Below, piece after piece: positions 25,650 to 34,228 of a DNA stretch of 64,000 nt. Position 1 is the first letter of the stretch. Each line of letters starts with the position of its first letter. Source of the DNA: Pseudomonas cremoris (lineage in GTDB: Bacteria; Pseudomonadota; Gammaproteobacteria; Pseudomonadales; Pseudomonadaceae); assembly GCF_014230465.1 (NCBI RefSeq), contig NZ_JAAXCY010000005.1, positions 1 through 64,000 of the forward strand, read 5' to 3'. Both the position numbers and the translations under genes were made by a program. Below the pieces are notes generated by a model, which saw nothing but the letters and a program-made list of their open reading frames with translations, searched no databases and was not told the origin of the DNA.

Positions 25650-26857
25650 AGCGGCTGGCGCTGTTACTGAGCCTGGCAATCACCGGCGCACACGCCGACT
25701 CCCGAGCGCTGCATGAACGCTTGCTGGTGCTCGACAGCCATATGGACACGCCTCGGCAATTGTCTCGTCCTAGCTGGAGCATCTTGCAGCGCCATGGCCC
25801 GGAAGATTTGTCCCAGGTCGACCTGCCGCGCATGCGCGAAGGCGGTCTCGACGGAGGCTTCTGGGCGGTCTACACGCCCCAGGGCAACCTTGATGAAGCC
25901 GGGATGGCGCGGGCCAGCGACCAGGGGTTGGCAACCCTGGCGCGCATACGCGACATGCTGGCGCGTAACCCGGACGATTTCGCCCTGGCACTGACACCGG
26001 AAGACGCGCCGCGCATTGCCGCCGAGGGCAAGCGCGTGGTGTATATCAGCATGGAAAACGCCGAGCCCTTGGCGTCTGACCCACGCCTGCTGAACACTTA
26101 TCAGCGCCAAGGCTTGCGCATGCTCGGCCTGGTGCACAGTGCCAATAACCATGTGGCGGATTCGGCGACGGCGATTCCCCAGTGGCATGGCTTGAGCCCG
26201 GTGGGGCGCGAGCTGGTGCAGCGCGCCAATTGCCTGGGCGTGCTGCTGGATGCGTCCCATGCGTCCGACCAAGTGTTTGACCAACTGCTCGCCCAATCCC
26301 GTGCGCCGATCATCGTCTCCCATTCCAGTAGCCGGGCGATCAACCCGCACCCGCGCAACCTGGATGACGCACGCATGCGCCGCCTGGCCGAGAGCGGCGG
26401 GGTGATTCAGGTCAACACCTACGGCGGCTACCTGATTCCCCAGCCGCCCAATCCGCAGCGGGAAAAGGCACTCAAACCGCTGTTCGAACGTTTGCGCCTG
26501 ATGCCTGCGCTGCAACCGGCGGCGTTTGCCGAGTTGTCGGCGCAGATCCGTGAGGTGCAGCAGCGTTACCCAAGCCCCCAGGCGACGTTCGCCGACTTTA
26601 TGCGGCACCTGCTGCATGCGCTGGAGCAAGTCGGGCCGTTGCACGTGGGCATCGGCGCGGACTGGGACGGCGGTGGTGGGGTGCAGGGGCTGGAGGACGT
26701 CAGCCAGTTGCCGAAAATCACCGAGGCGTTGTTGCAGGCGGGGTATAGCGAGGCGGATATCGGCCATATCTGGAGCGGCAACCTGCTGCGCGTGCTGGGC
26801 GCGGCGCAGGCGCGCGGGCGGCAATTGCAGGCTGAGGGGCAGTGCGGCGAAGAGTGA
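25646..26857 (+). CDS. Exported M19-family (membrane/renal type) dipeptidase
   Basis: 403 residues from a GTG at 25646 that overlaps the preceding stop (GTGA) and begins a signal peptide (KRLALLLSLAITGAHAD). An earlier in-frame start at 25565 would lack a signal and overlap more. Zinc-site motifs of M19: LDSHMDTP near 30, bridging Glu in YISMENAEP, His in LDASHASDQVFD and IIVSHSSSRAINPHPRN, and GIGADWDGGG. M19 enzymes cleave dipeptides, including D-amino-acid and beta-lactam-like amides. Being periplasmic, it may release the compound that the operon's ABC system then imports. Last gene before pfeR. Confidence 0.88.
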   Translation: MKRLALLLSLAITGAHADSRALHERLLVLDSHMDTPRQLSRPSWSILQRHGPEDLSQVDLPRMREGGLDGGFWAVYTPQGNLDEAGMARASDQGLATLARIRDMLARNPDDFALALTPEDAPRIAAEGKRVVYISMENAEPLASDPRLLNTYQRQGLRMLGLVHSANNHVADSATAIPQWHGLSPVGRELVQRANCLGVLLDASHASDQVFDQLLAQSRAPIIVSHSSSRAINPHPRNLDDARMRRLAESGGVIQVNTYGGYLIPQPPNPQREKALKPLFERLRLMPALQPAAFAELSAQIREVQQRYPSPQATFADFMRHLLHALEQVGPLHVGIGADWDGGGGVQGLEDVSQLPKITEALLQAGYSEADIGHIWSGNLLRVLGAAQARGRQLQAEGQCGEE

Positions 26858-26898
26858 AGATTGCGAAATGTTTCGTCGAATGCGAAACTGATGTAATT

Positions 26899-27630
26899 GT
26901 GAATACTTATCATCTAGCCGCATCCTTATCGCCCAGCCCGCGCATTCTCATCATTGAGGATGACGTGGAACTGTGCACGCACCTGAGCAATCACTTGAGC
27001 CGGCGTGGGTTCAGCCTCAATAGCAGCCATCGCGGTGACCAAGGTCTGGACATGGCGCTGCATTCGCCGGTGGAGCTGATCCTGCTGGACATCATGCTGC
27101 CCAACGAAAGTGGGCTGACCATCCTCTCGCGGCTGCGTCATGAGCGTGGTACGCCGGTGATATTGATGTCGGCCCTGGGCGCCGAGCAGGACCGCATCAC
27201 CGGGTTCAGCCAGGGCGCTGATGACTACTTGCCCAAGCCGTTCAGCCTGGCGGAACTCGATGTGCGCATCGACGCCTTGCTGCGCCGTGTGGCGATAGAT
27301 TGCGGCACGCGCACGCCGCCGTTGGCTGCGCGTGCTTCGGCATTGGCATTCGACAGCCAGGCGCGGGACGTGCGTTTCAACGGCGTCCCTGCCGGGCTCA
27401 CCTCCTCGGAATTCCGCCTGCTGTGCACGCTCCATGAGCACGCCGGAGAAGCGTTGACCAAGGCGTTCCTTTATCAGCACGTGTTGCACCGGCCCTATAC
27501 CCGGCTGGACCGTGGCCTGGATGTGCACGTGTGCAACCTGCGGCGCAAACTCGCGGCCATCGACGTACAGGGCATCCGCATCGACGCGGTGCGGCATCAG
27601 GGTTACGTGCTGATGGGCGACGGCGCCTGA
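26899..27630 (+). CDS. pfeR: PfeR-type OmpR-family response regulator
   Basis: Receiver domain with acidic pair in ILIIEDDVELC, phosphoacceptor Asp in LLDIMLPNESG and the lysine of YLPKPFSL, then an OmpR winged helix (LTSSEFRLLCTLHEHAGEAL, VHVCNLRRKLAAI). The start is uncertain: GTG codons at 26842, 26854 and 26899 are in frame and there is no ATG. I use 26899 because it leaves a short leader before the receiver. The stop overlaps the sensor kinase start (TGATG), and a ferric-enterobactin receptor and esterase follow, the order of the pfeRSAE system. Predicted to activate pfeA when enterobactin is present. Confidence 0.85.
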   Translation: MNTYHLAASLSPSPRILIIEDDVELCTHLSNHLSRRGFSLNSSHRGDQGLDMALHSPVELILLDIMLPNESGLTILSRLRHERGTPVILMSALGAEQDRITGFSQGADDYLPKPFSLAELDVRIDALLRRVAIDCGTRTPPLAARASALAFDSQARDVRFNGVPAGLTSSEFRLLCTLHEHAGEALTKAFLYQHVLHRPYTRLDRGLDVHVCNLRRKLAAIDVQGIRIDAVRHQGYVLMGDGA

Positions 27631-28973
27631 TGCAGCGTCGACACCCGCTGCTGTGGAAGATGGCGGTGCTGCAAGTGTGCTTCTGCCTGCTGCTGGTGTG
27701 GCTGGTATGGGGCTGGGGCTTGCAGGTGGAGCGCAACACCTACTTTTTGGAGCAGCCCGACCGCATCGCGTTGGCCGCCTATGCCGCTGAGGCCGAACAG
27801 GTCGTGGCCAGCGGCGATGCGCAAGCCGTGGAGCGCTGGCGATTGGCGCTGGAGCAGCGTGAACACACCTGGGTCGCGGTGCTCGATGACTACTTGCAGA
27901 GCCTGGGCACCACACCATTGGATGCCGAACAGGTCAGCCATCTGACGTTCATGCGCAAGCTCAGTTGGCCGATGAGCAAGCGCCTGGATGACGCGTTGCC
28001 GTATGTCAGCATTGCGTTTCCCGAGCATCCGGAGCGTGGGCGGCTGGTGATGCAATTGCCCGAGCGTCTGTTGCCGCCAGGCCTTACGCCCTGGACCCAT
28101 GTGTTTACCCACGGCGTGGTGCCGGTGTTATTGGCGCTGGGCTTGGGCTTGGTGCTGTACCGGCATTTGGTGCAGCCGTTGAATGAATTGCGTCAGCGCG
28201 CCAACGCATTGAGTGCCGGCGACCTGGCGCCGCTGGCCACTAGCAGCGTGACCCGCCGCCCGGATGAATTGGGCGAACTGGCCCGTGCGTACGAGCACAT
28301 GGCCGAGCGCTTGCGTCAGAACCTGCACCAACAGCGGCAGTTGCTGCGCACCCTGTCCCATGAAATCCGCACGCCCCTGGCCCGCCTGACCATCGCCAGC
28401 GAAAGCGGCCTGCCGCCCGAGCAGTTGCAGCAACGCCTGGCGCGGGAAGTGGAAGAAATGCGCCGGCTGGTGGACGACGCCCTCAACCTGGCGTGGCTCG
28501 ACACCGAAAAACCGCGCCTGCAAGCCGAAGATGTGGTGGTGGCCTCGGTGTGGGAAGCGCTGGTGCAGGACGCGCATTTCGAAACCGGCTGGCCGTTGGA
28601 CGCGTTGGTGTGCGAACTGGACAGCCGCTGCCGACTGCACGTGCACCTCAACAGCTTTGCCCAGGCCTTGGAAAATATCCTGCGCAACGCTATCCGCCAT
28701 TCGCCTGAACAGGGTGTGGTCCGCCTTAGCGGCTGGCGCGAAGGGGACAGTTGGTGGCTGGTGATCGAAGACCAGGGCCCCGGCGTTGCAGCCGGTGATC
28801 TTGAACGCATCTTCGAAGCTTACTTGCGCCTGGACGGCACGGTGGGCACTGGGTTTGGCCTGGGCTTGAGCATTGCGCGGCGCGCCATCGAGCTGCAGGG
28901 GGGCGAGCTGTGGGCCACCCAGGGCCGCCAGGGATTGCGGATGAACCTGCGCCTGCCGGCGGCAAATGTTTAG
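27630..28973 (+). CDS. pfeS: PfeS-type sensor histidine kinase
   Basis: 447 residues from the ATG overlapping the pfeR stop. Two membrane helices (about 8-30 and 157-178) flank a ~125-residue periplasmic sensor region; HAMP follows at 178-230. The phosphorylated His244 lies in LSHEIRTPLARL. ATPase boxes: ENILRNAIRHSP, IEDQGPGV and GTGFGLGLSIARRA. Forms a two-component pair with pfeR. By synteny it senses ferric enterobactin in the periplasm and switches on the pfeA receptor downstream. Confidence 0.88.
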   Translation: MQRRHPLLWKMAVLQVCFCLLLVWLVWGWGLQVERNTYFLEQPDRIALAAYAAEAEQVVASGDAQAVERWRLALEQREHTWVAVLDDYLQSLGTTPLDAEQVSHLTFMRKLSWPMSKRLDDALPYVSIAFPEHPERGRLVMQLPERLLPPGLTPWTHVFTHGVVPVLLALGLGLVLYRHLVQPLNELRQRANALSAGDLAPLATSSVTRRPDELGELARAYEHMAERLRQNLHQQRQLLRTLSHEIRTPLARLTIASESGLPPEQLQQRLAREVEEMRRLVDDALNLAWLDTEKPRLQAEDVVVASVWEALVQDAHFETGWPLDALVCELDSRCRLHVHLNSFAQALENILRNAIRHSPEQGVVRLSGWREGDSWWLVIEDQGPGVAAGDLERIFEAYLRLDGTVGTGFGLGLSIARRAIELQGGELWATQGRQGLRMNLRLPAANV

Positions 28974-28999
28974 AAAGTTAAGTTTCTTTACTCGCAATT

Positions 29000-29018
29000 G
29001 CATCTGATTATCATCTGC
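29000..29018. promoter_or_regulatory. Possible Fur box upstream of pfeA
   Basis: GCATCTGATTATCATCTGC matches 11 of 19 bases of the Fur consensus, including the central GAT-ATCAT. It lies about 53 bp upstream of the pfeA ATG, and a second similar TTATCATCT occurs at 26907-26915 at the pfeR start region. Fur control of such genes is expected, but the match is moderate. Confidence 0.35.
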
Positions 29019-29070
29019 GATCTTTGATGGCCCGCCGCTATCGGTCGGGTTGACGTTTGGAGATCGCCCC

Positions 29071-31293
29071 ATGTTCCGCTTGTCCTTGCTTGCCGTGAGT
29101 ATTTGCAGTGTGTTGCCCATCGTCGGTTTCGCCGCCGACGCCGAAGCACCCGCGCAGATGGAGCTGCCGACCCAGACCGTATTGGGCACCGCTGAGGAAG
29201 AGATCAAGCAGATGCCCGGCGTGTCGATCATCACCGCTGACGACATCAAGAAGCGCCCGCCGGCCAACGACCTGTCGGAGATCATCCGCACCATGCCAGG
29301 GGTGAACCTCACCGGTAACTCCAGCAGCGGCCAGCGCGGCAACAACCGCCAGATCGACATCCGTGGCATGGGCCCGGAAAACACCTTGATCCTGGTGGAC
29401 GGCAAGCCGGTCAGCAGCCGCAACTCGGTGCGCTACGGCTGGCGCGGCGAGCGTGACAGCCGCGGCGACACCAACTGGGTGCCGGCCGATCAAGTGGAGC
29501 GCATCGAAGTCATCCGTGGCCCGGCGGCAGCCCGTTACGGCAACGGCGCGGCGGGCGGTGTGGTGAACATCATCACCAAGCAGCCCGGCACCGAGACCCA
29601 CGGCTCGGCGACGATTTACCACAACTTCGCCCAGCACAAAGAGGAAGGCGAAACCGAGCGCATGAACTTCGGCCTCAACGGCCCGATCACTGACACCCTC
29701 AGCTACCGCGTATACGGCAACATCGCCAAGACAGATGCCGACGATGCCGACATCAACAGCGGCCATGAATCGACCCGCTACGGCAACCAGATCGGCACGC
29801 TGCCGGCGGGGCGCGAAGGCGTGCGCAACAAGGACGTCAACGGTTTGCTCAGCTGGAAAATGACCCCTGAGCAAACCCTCGACCTGGAGGCCGGTTTCAG
29901 CCGCCAGGGCAACATCTACACCGGCGATACCCAGAACACCAACACCAACGCCAGCGTAAAAAGCATGCTCGGCCATGAGACCAATATCCTGTACCGCGAA
30001 CATTACGCCGTGACCCACCGTGGCGAATGGGATTTCGGCAGCAGCCTGGCCTACCTGCAATACGAAAAAACCCGCAACAGCCGCATCAACGAAGGGCTGG
30101 CGGGCGGAACCGAAGGCATCTTCGCCAACACGGACTTCTATACCACCACGCTGCGCGACCTGACCGCCCATGGTGAGGTCAGCTTGCCGCTGCATGCCGG
30201 TGTCGACCAGGTGCTGACCCTGGGCACCGAGTGGGTTGAATCCAAACTCGACGACCCCAGCGCCAACACGCAAACCACCACTGCCGGCGGCAGCGTCGCC
30301 GGGCTGACCAGCACCAATCGCAGCAGCACCTCGTCGGCGCGGATCTTCTCGGTGTTCGCCGAAGACAACGTCGAACTGCGCCCCGGCACCCGCCTGACCC
30401 CGGGCCTGCGCCTGGACCACCACGACATTGTCGGCGACAACTGGAGCCCCTCGCTCAACCTGTCCCAGGTACTCACCGACACCCTGACCTTGAAGGCCGG
30501 TATCGCCCGTTCGTACAAGGCGCCGAACCTCTACCAGCTCAACCCCAATTACCTGTTGTATAGCAACGGCCAGGGTTGCTACGGGTCGACCAAGAGTTGC
30601 TACCTGCAAGGCAACGCCGACCTTGAAGCCGAGACCAGCGTCAACAAGGAGCTGGGCATCGAGTACCGCAACAACGGTGTGGTCGCGGGCCTGACGTACT
30701 TTCGCAACGACTACAAGAACAAGATCGAGTCCGGCCTGACGCCGGTCGGTACCGCCACCGGTGGCACCGGCTCCACCGCCAACGCCAACGTCTTCCAGTG
30801 GGAAAACGTACCCAAGGCACTTGTCGAGGGGCTGGAAGGTAACTTGACCTTGCCGTTGGGCGAGCAAGTGACCTGGACCAACAACTTCACCTACATGCTG
30901 CAATCGAAAAACAAGCAGACCGGTGATGTGCTTTCGGTGACGCCCAAGTACACCCTCAACTCCATGCTGGATTGGCAGGCCACCCAGGACCTGTCCCTGC
31001 AAGCGAACGTGGCCTGGTACGGCAAGCAGACCCCGAAAAAATACGACTACCACGGCTACCGCGTGACAGGCTCCAGCAACAACCAGCTGTCGCCGTATGC
31101 CATCGCGGGTGTCAGCGGGACTTACGCCATCAGCAAGAACCTCAGCCTCACCGCTGGCGTGGATAACGTGTTCGACAAACGCCTGTGGCGCGAAGGCAAC
31201 GCCCAGGGTGTGACCAACATCGACGGTGCGGGCGCTGCCACCTACAACCAGTCTGGCCGGACCTTGTTCACCAGCCTGACGGCGTCGTTCTGA
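29071..31293 (+). CDS. pfeA: Ferric enterobactin TonB-dependent receptor, PfeA/FepA type
   Basis: 740 residues from the ATG at 29071, which follows TTTGGAGATCG and starts a signal peptide (LSLLAVSICSVLP...FAAD). Plug motifs match FepA/PfeA: IRTMPGVNLTGNSSSGQRGN, IDIRGMGPENTLILVDGKPV, SRNSVRYGWRGERDSRGDTN and VIRGPAAARYGNGAAGGV. C-terminus LFTSLTASF. Takes up ferric enterobactin with TonB energy. The gene follows pfeRS by about 97 bp and is coupled to an esterase gene (TGATG), completing pfeR-pfeS-pfeA-pfeE. Confidence 0.95.
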   Translation: MFRLSLLAVSICSVLPIVGFAADAEAPAQMELPTQTVLGTAEEEIKQMPGVSIITADDIKKRPPANDLSEIIRTMPGVNLTGNSSSGQRGNNRQIDIRGMGPENTLILVDGKPVSSRNSVRYGWRGERDSRGDTNWVPADQVERIEVIRGPAAARYGNGAAGGVVNIITKQPGTETHGSATIYHNFAQHKEEGETERMNFGLNGPITDTLSYRVYGNIAKTDADDADINSGHESTRYGNQIGTLPAGREGVRNKDVNGLLSWKMTPEQTLDLEAGFSRQGNIYTGDTQNTNTNASVKSMLGHETNILYREHYAVTHRGEWDFGSSLAYLQYEKTRNSRINEGLAGGTEGIFANTDFYTTTLRDLTAHGEVSLPLHAGVDQVLTLGTEWVESKLDDPSANTQTTTAGGSVAGLTSTNRSSTSSARIFSVFAEDNVELRPGTRLTPGLRLDHHDIVGDNWSPSLNLSQVLTDTLTLKAGIARSYKAPNLYQLNPNYLLYSNGQGCYGSTKSCYLQGNADLEAETSVNKELGIEYRNNGVVAGLTYFRNDYKNKIESGLTPVGTATGGTGSTANANVFQWENVPKALVEGLEGNLTLPLGEQVTWTNNFTYMLQSKNKQTGDVLSVTPKYTLNSMLDWQATQDLSLQANVAWYGKQTPKKYDYHGYRVTGSSNNQLSPYAIAGVSGTYAISKNLSLTAGVDNVFDKRLWREGNAQGVTNIDGAGAATYNQSGRTLFTSLTASF

Positions 31294-32159
31294 TGCGCCG
31301 GGCGATGGTTCTCGCGCTGCTGTTTACCCAGTGTGCGCTGGCCAAACCGGCACCGGACCAGTTGATGGACGCCCCGGTGTTGCGCGAGGCCAGCGACTAC
31401 CGCTTCAGCACCCTGGAACTGGACTCTGCAGACGGCGCGCGGCACTACCGCATCTGGCTGGGCCGTCCGCTCAAGGTCAGCGCGGCCAACCCGGTGGCCT
31501 ACTTGTTGGACGGCAATGCGGCCATGGCGGCGCTCGACACCGAGCTGCTCAACCGCCTGTCCCACAGCCCCACGCCACCGGTGTTGGTGGCGGTGGGTTA
31601 CGCCACGCCGCTGCGCATCGAACGTCATGCACGCACCTTCGACTACACGCCGCAAGTGGGCGAGGGCGCGCAACGCGACCCGTTGACCGATGTGCCCAGT
31701 GGTGGGGCGGAGCAGTTCCTCGATTTGCTGACCCAGCAAATCCGCCCGCTGATAAACCAGCGCCTGGAGGAAAAACCCAAGCGGCAACTGTTGTGGGGGC
31801 ATTCCTATGGTGGGTTGCTGGTGCTCTATACGCTGATGACCCGGTCGGATGCGTTTGATGAATACGCGGCGGCGAGTCCGTCGTTGTGGTGGAACGGTGG
31901 GGTGATTCATGCCGAAGGATTGGCGCAGCGCCTTGGCGGAAAACATCGTACGTTGTTGATGATGCGCGGCGATGAGGAACCGGCGGGCCCTTCGATGCAG
32001 GTCGGGCCAAAAGGCGACGGCGCGGCGAAAAAACTGCTGGCAGATTTACAGCAAGTGCAAGGCTTGAAAGTGCGCTACCAGACATTCCCCGGCCTGAGCC
32101 ACGGCCCAATGTTGCCAGCCTCTTTGCGCTACACCCTGGAACACCTCAGCCAGCCCTGA
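31293..32159 (+). CDS. pfeE: PfeE-type periplasmic enterobactin esterase
   Basis: 288 residues starting in the pfeA stop (TGATG). Signal peptide MRRAMVLALLFTQCALA, then an alpha/beta hydrolase of the IroE/PfeE esterase family: VAYLLDGNAAMAAL, nucleophile Ser171 in GHSYGGL, ASPSLWW and a C-terminal catalytic His270 in GLSHGPMLP. PfeE-type enzymes hydrolyse the enterobactin trilactone in the periplasm to free the iron. The position directly after the receptor supports the call. Confidence 0.92.
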   Translation: MRRAMVLALLFTQCALAKPAPDQLMDAPVLREASDYRFSTLELDSADGARHYRIWLGRPLKVSAANPVAYLLDGNAAMAALDTELLNRLSHSPTPPVLVAVGYATPLRIERHARTFDYTPQVGEGAQRDPLTDVPSGGAEQFLDLLTQQIRPLINQRLEEKPKRQLLWGHSYGGLLVLYTLMTRSDAFDEYAAASPSLWWNGGVIHAEGLAQRLGGKHRTLLMMRGDEEPAGPSMQVGPKGDGAAKKLLADLQQVQGLKVRYQTFPGLSHGPMLPASLRYTLEHLSQP

Positions 32160-32168
32160 CACAAATCA

Positions 32169-32264
32169 AAATGTGGGAGCGGGCTTGCTCGCGAAGGCGG
32201 TGTATCAGCCAATGATACTGTTGACTGACACACTGTATTCGCGAGCAAGCCCGCTCCCACATTT
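32169..32264. repeat. REP doublet after pfeE
   Basis: Inverted pair with core GGGAGCGGGCTTGCTCGCG starting 10 bp after the pfeE stop and ending CCCACATTT. Position at the 3' end of a transcript fits a role in ending or protecting the mRNA. Confidence 0.93.
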
Positions 32265-32289
32265 GATCTTCACTATCCTGCAGACCGCC

Positions 32290-32562
32290 TCAGTGTCTCA
32301 GGGCTAGCTGAAGGTCCTCATCAAGCGTCCACAACGCCCACGTGCTAATAGCAAGGAAGGTGAGTAAAAACGTGCCGAGGATCGGTTGTTTGGCTCCTGT
32401 GTAACTTTTGGTCAGTCGTTGTACCAAGCGGTAGCGGAAGGTCGCTGGGGCGAGTGTGGTGGTAGGACTTACCCGGTCAGGATTGTCCGTGAAGGTCATC
32501 AAGCAGGTGAGCGAAGCAACGATCGAACAAGCAATCAGGAAGGCGGAGGACTTGACCAACAT
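32290..32562 (-). CDS. Small two-helix membrane protein, unknown
   Basis: 90 residues from the ATG at 32562. Two hydrophobic segments are visible, SSAFLIACSIVASLTCLMTF near the N-terminus and ILGTFLLTFLAISTWALW near residue 63, with a basic loop between (RYRLVQRLTKSYTGAKQ) that suggests a hairpin with a cytoplasmic loop. It fills the gap between the REP doublet and fetA and is transcribed away from fetA. I do not recognise a family; it may be a lineage-specific protein. Confidence 0.45.
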   Translation of the reverse strand: MLVKSSAFLIACSIVASLTCLMTFTDNPDRVSPTTTLAPATFRYRLVQRLTKSYTGAKQPILGTFLLTFLAISTWALWTLDEDLQLALRH

Positions 32563-32658
32563 GCCCGTGCAACACTCTATCCGCCCCCAAATGCTGGACC
32601 CCGGGGACCTTCCTGCTTCACCATTGTGCCCAATCAGCCCCAGGGGAACACCGCGTTC

Positions 32659-33336
32659 ATGAGCGCTTTGATTCAAACCCGCGCCCTCACGCGCATGGAC
32701 GAGCGCCGCCAGGTGCCCTTGCTCCAACCCACCGATTTCACCTTGAACGCTGCTGACCGCGTGTCCATTACCGGCTCGTCGGGCTCTGGCAAAAGTGTGT
32801 TCCTGCGCGCCCTGGCCCTGTTGGATGCGCCTAGTTCCGGGCAAATCCTGTGGAATGGCCAGCCGATCAGCAACGCGCAAATCCCCCACTACCGCTGCCA
32901 TGTCAGCTACCTGTCCCAACGCCCGGCGTTGATCGAAGGCACGGTGGAAGACAACCTGCGTTTTCCGTTCAGCCTCAAAACGTCACGCAACCGCAGTTTC
33001 GACCTTGCAGCGGTCACCACGCTGCTGGGCCACGCTGGCAAGGCGCCGGACTTCTTGGCAAAAAGCGCTGCGGATTTATCGGGCGGCGAATCCCAGGTGG
33101 TCTCGCTGATCCGCACCCTGCAACTCAATCCCGAGGTGCTGCTGCTGGACGAGCCCACCGCCGCCCTCGACCCCACCTCATCGCGCGAAGTGGAAGCGCT
33201 GATCGACGCCTGGTTCGCCGCCGATAAGTCCCGCGCCTGTATTTGGGTGTCCCACGACCTCGACCAGGCCCAGCGCATGAGCAACCTCCACCTGCACATG
33301 AGCGCCGGTGTATTGAGCGGGGCGGCCCAGCCATGA
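32659..33336 (+). CDS. fetA: FetA-type iron-export ABC ATPase
   Basis: 225 residues from the ATG at 32659; the open frame runs further upstream but the ABC domain begins here. Walker A GSSGSGKS at 39-46, signature LSGGESQVVSLIRTL, Walker B EVLLLDEPTAALDP and H-loop WVSHDLDQ. Its partner is the FetB-type permease, overlapping by ATGA. In E. coli FetAB (YbbLM) exports iron and protects from oxidative stress. Placement after a siderophore uptake operon is suggestive of iron balance. The lack of a strong Shine-Dalgarno leaves the start slightly uncertain. Confidence 0.87.
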   Translation: MSALIQTRALTRMDERRQVPLLQPTDFTLNAADRVSITGSSGSGKSVFLRALALLDAPSSGQILWNGQPISNAQIPHYRCHVSYLSQRPALIEGTVEDNLRFPFSLKTSRNRSFDLAAVTTLLGHAGKAPDFLAKSAADLSGGESQVVSLIRTLQLNPEVLLLDEPTAALDPTSSREVEALIDAWFAADKSRACIWVSHDLDQAQRMSNLHLHMSAGVLSGAAQP

Positions 33337-34124
33337 ACTACCAAAACCTCACGGCCCTGGACATGGGCATCGCCGCCTCGCTGATCCTGATCAACGGCGC
33401 GCTGTCATTGGCCCTGCGCCTGGGCCTGGGGCGCCAACTGCTGTGGGCGGCGGTGCGCACGGTAGTGCAACTGTTGGCCATTGGTTACCTGCTGGGCTGG
33501 GTGTTTGAGTTCGCCTACTGGTACGTGGTGCTGCCGTTGATGTGCGCCATGACGTTGATTGCCGGCATCTCCGCAGCCGGGCGCGGGCGGCGCACGTACA
33601 AGGGGCAGCGGGTCGACAGTATCGTTTCGGTGTGGGGCAGTTCGTGGCTGGTGACGGCGGTGGGCCTGTTTGCGGTGATCCGCATTCATCCCTGGTACGA
33701 GCCGCAGTACGCCATTCCGATCCTGGGGATGATCCTGGGCAACACCCTCACCGGCGTTTCCCTGGGGATAGAACGCATGACCCAGGAACTGACCTCGGGG
33801 CGCAATACCATCGAAATGATCCTGGCCCTCGGCGGCTCACGCTGGGAAGCTGCCCAGGAAGCAATCCGCCAGGCCGTGCGTGCGGGCATGATCCCGACGC
33901 TGAACCAGATGACCGTGGTGGGCATCGTCAGCCTGCCCGGCATGATGACTGGCCAGGTGCTGGCGGGGGAGAGCCCGGTGGATGCGGTGCGGTATCAGAT
34001 AGTGATCATGTTCTTGATTGCCGCGTCGTCGGCGTTGGGCACGGTGGGGGCGGTGTTGTTGACGTATCGGCGGTTGTTTTCCGTCAGCCACCGGTTTTTG
34101 CGCGAGCGCTTGGAGGAGCGGTGA
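33333..34124 (+). CDS. fetB: FetB-type iron-export ABC permease
   Basis: 263 residues starting inside the fetA stop (ATGA). Six or more hydrophobic segments; family-typical stretches are LRLGLGRQLLWAAVRTVVQL near 27, LPLMCAMTLIAGISAAGR, IPILGMILGNTLTGVSLG and IPTLNQMTVVGIVSLPGMMTGQ near 190. These match the YbbM/FetB (UPF0014) family. With FetA it forms the inner-membrane exporter. Confidence 0.9.
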   Translation: MNYQNLTALDMGIAASLILINGALSLALRLGLGRQLLWAAVRTVVQLLAIGYLLGWVFEFAYWYVVLPLMCAMTLIAGISAAGRGRRTYKGQRVDSIVSVWGSSWLVTAVGLFAVIRIHPWYEPQYAIPILGMILGNTLTGVSLGIERMTQELTSGRNTIEMILALGGSRWEAAQEAIRQAVRAGMIPTLNQMTVVGIVSLPGMMTGQVLAGESPVDAVRYQIVIMFLIAASSALGTVGAVLLTYRRLFSVSHRFLRERLEER

Positions 34125-34144
34125 TTGTTTCATTCGCTGAAATG

Positions 34145-34161
34145 CTGGATTGTAAATCCAG
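34145..34161. other. Short perfect hairpin after fetB
   Basis: CTGGATT-GTA-AATCCAG, 7-base arms around a 3-base loop, 20 bp after the fetB stop. No T-run follows, so it is not a standard terminator; it could stabilise the fetAB mRNA end or be an operator for the gene behind it. Confidence 0.35.
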
Positions 34162-34228
34162 GTGATTCCAACGATCAGGTCAGCGGTAGAACATGCCAGG
34201 CGTCGATCACCCACCTTTGGAGCCTTTC

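Noticed and set aside
32386..32658. N-terminal extension of the fetA frame
   Set aside because: It encodes a low-complexity hydrophilic stretch without homology to ABC ATPases and overlaps the small opposite gene; the ABC domain starts at 32659.
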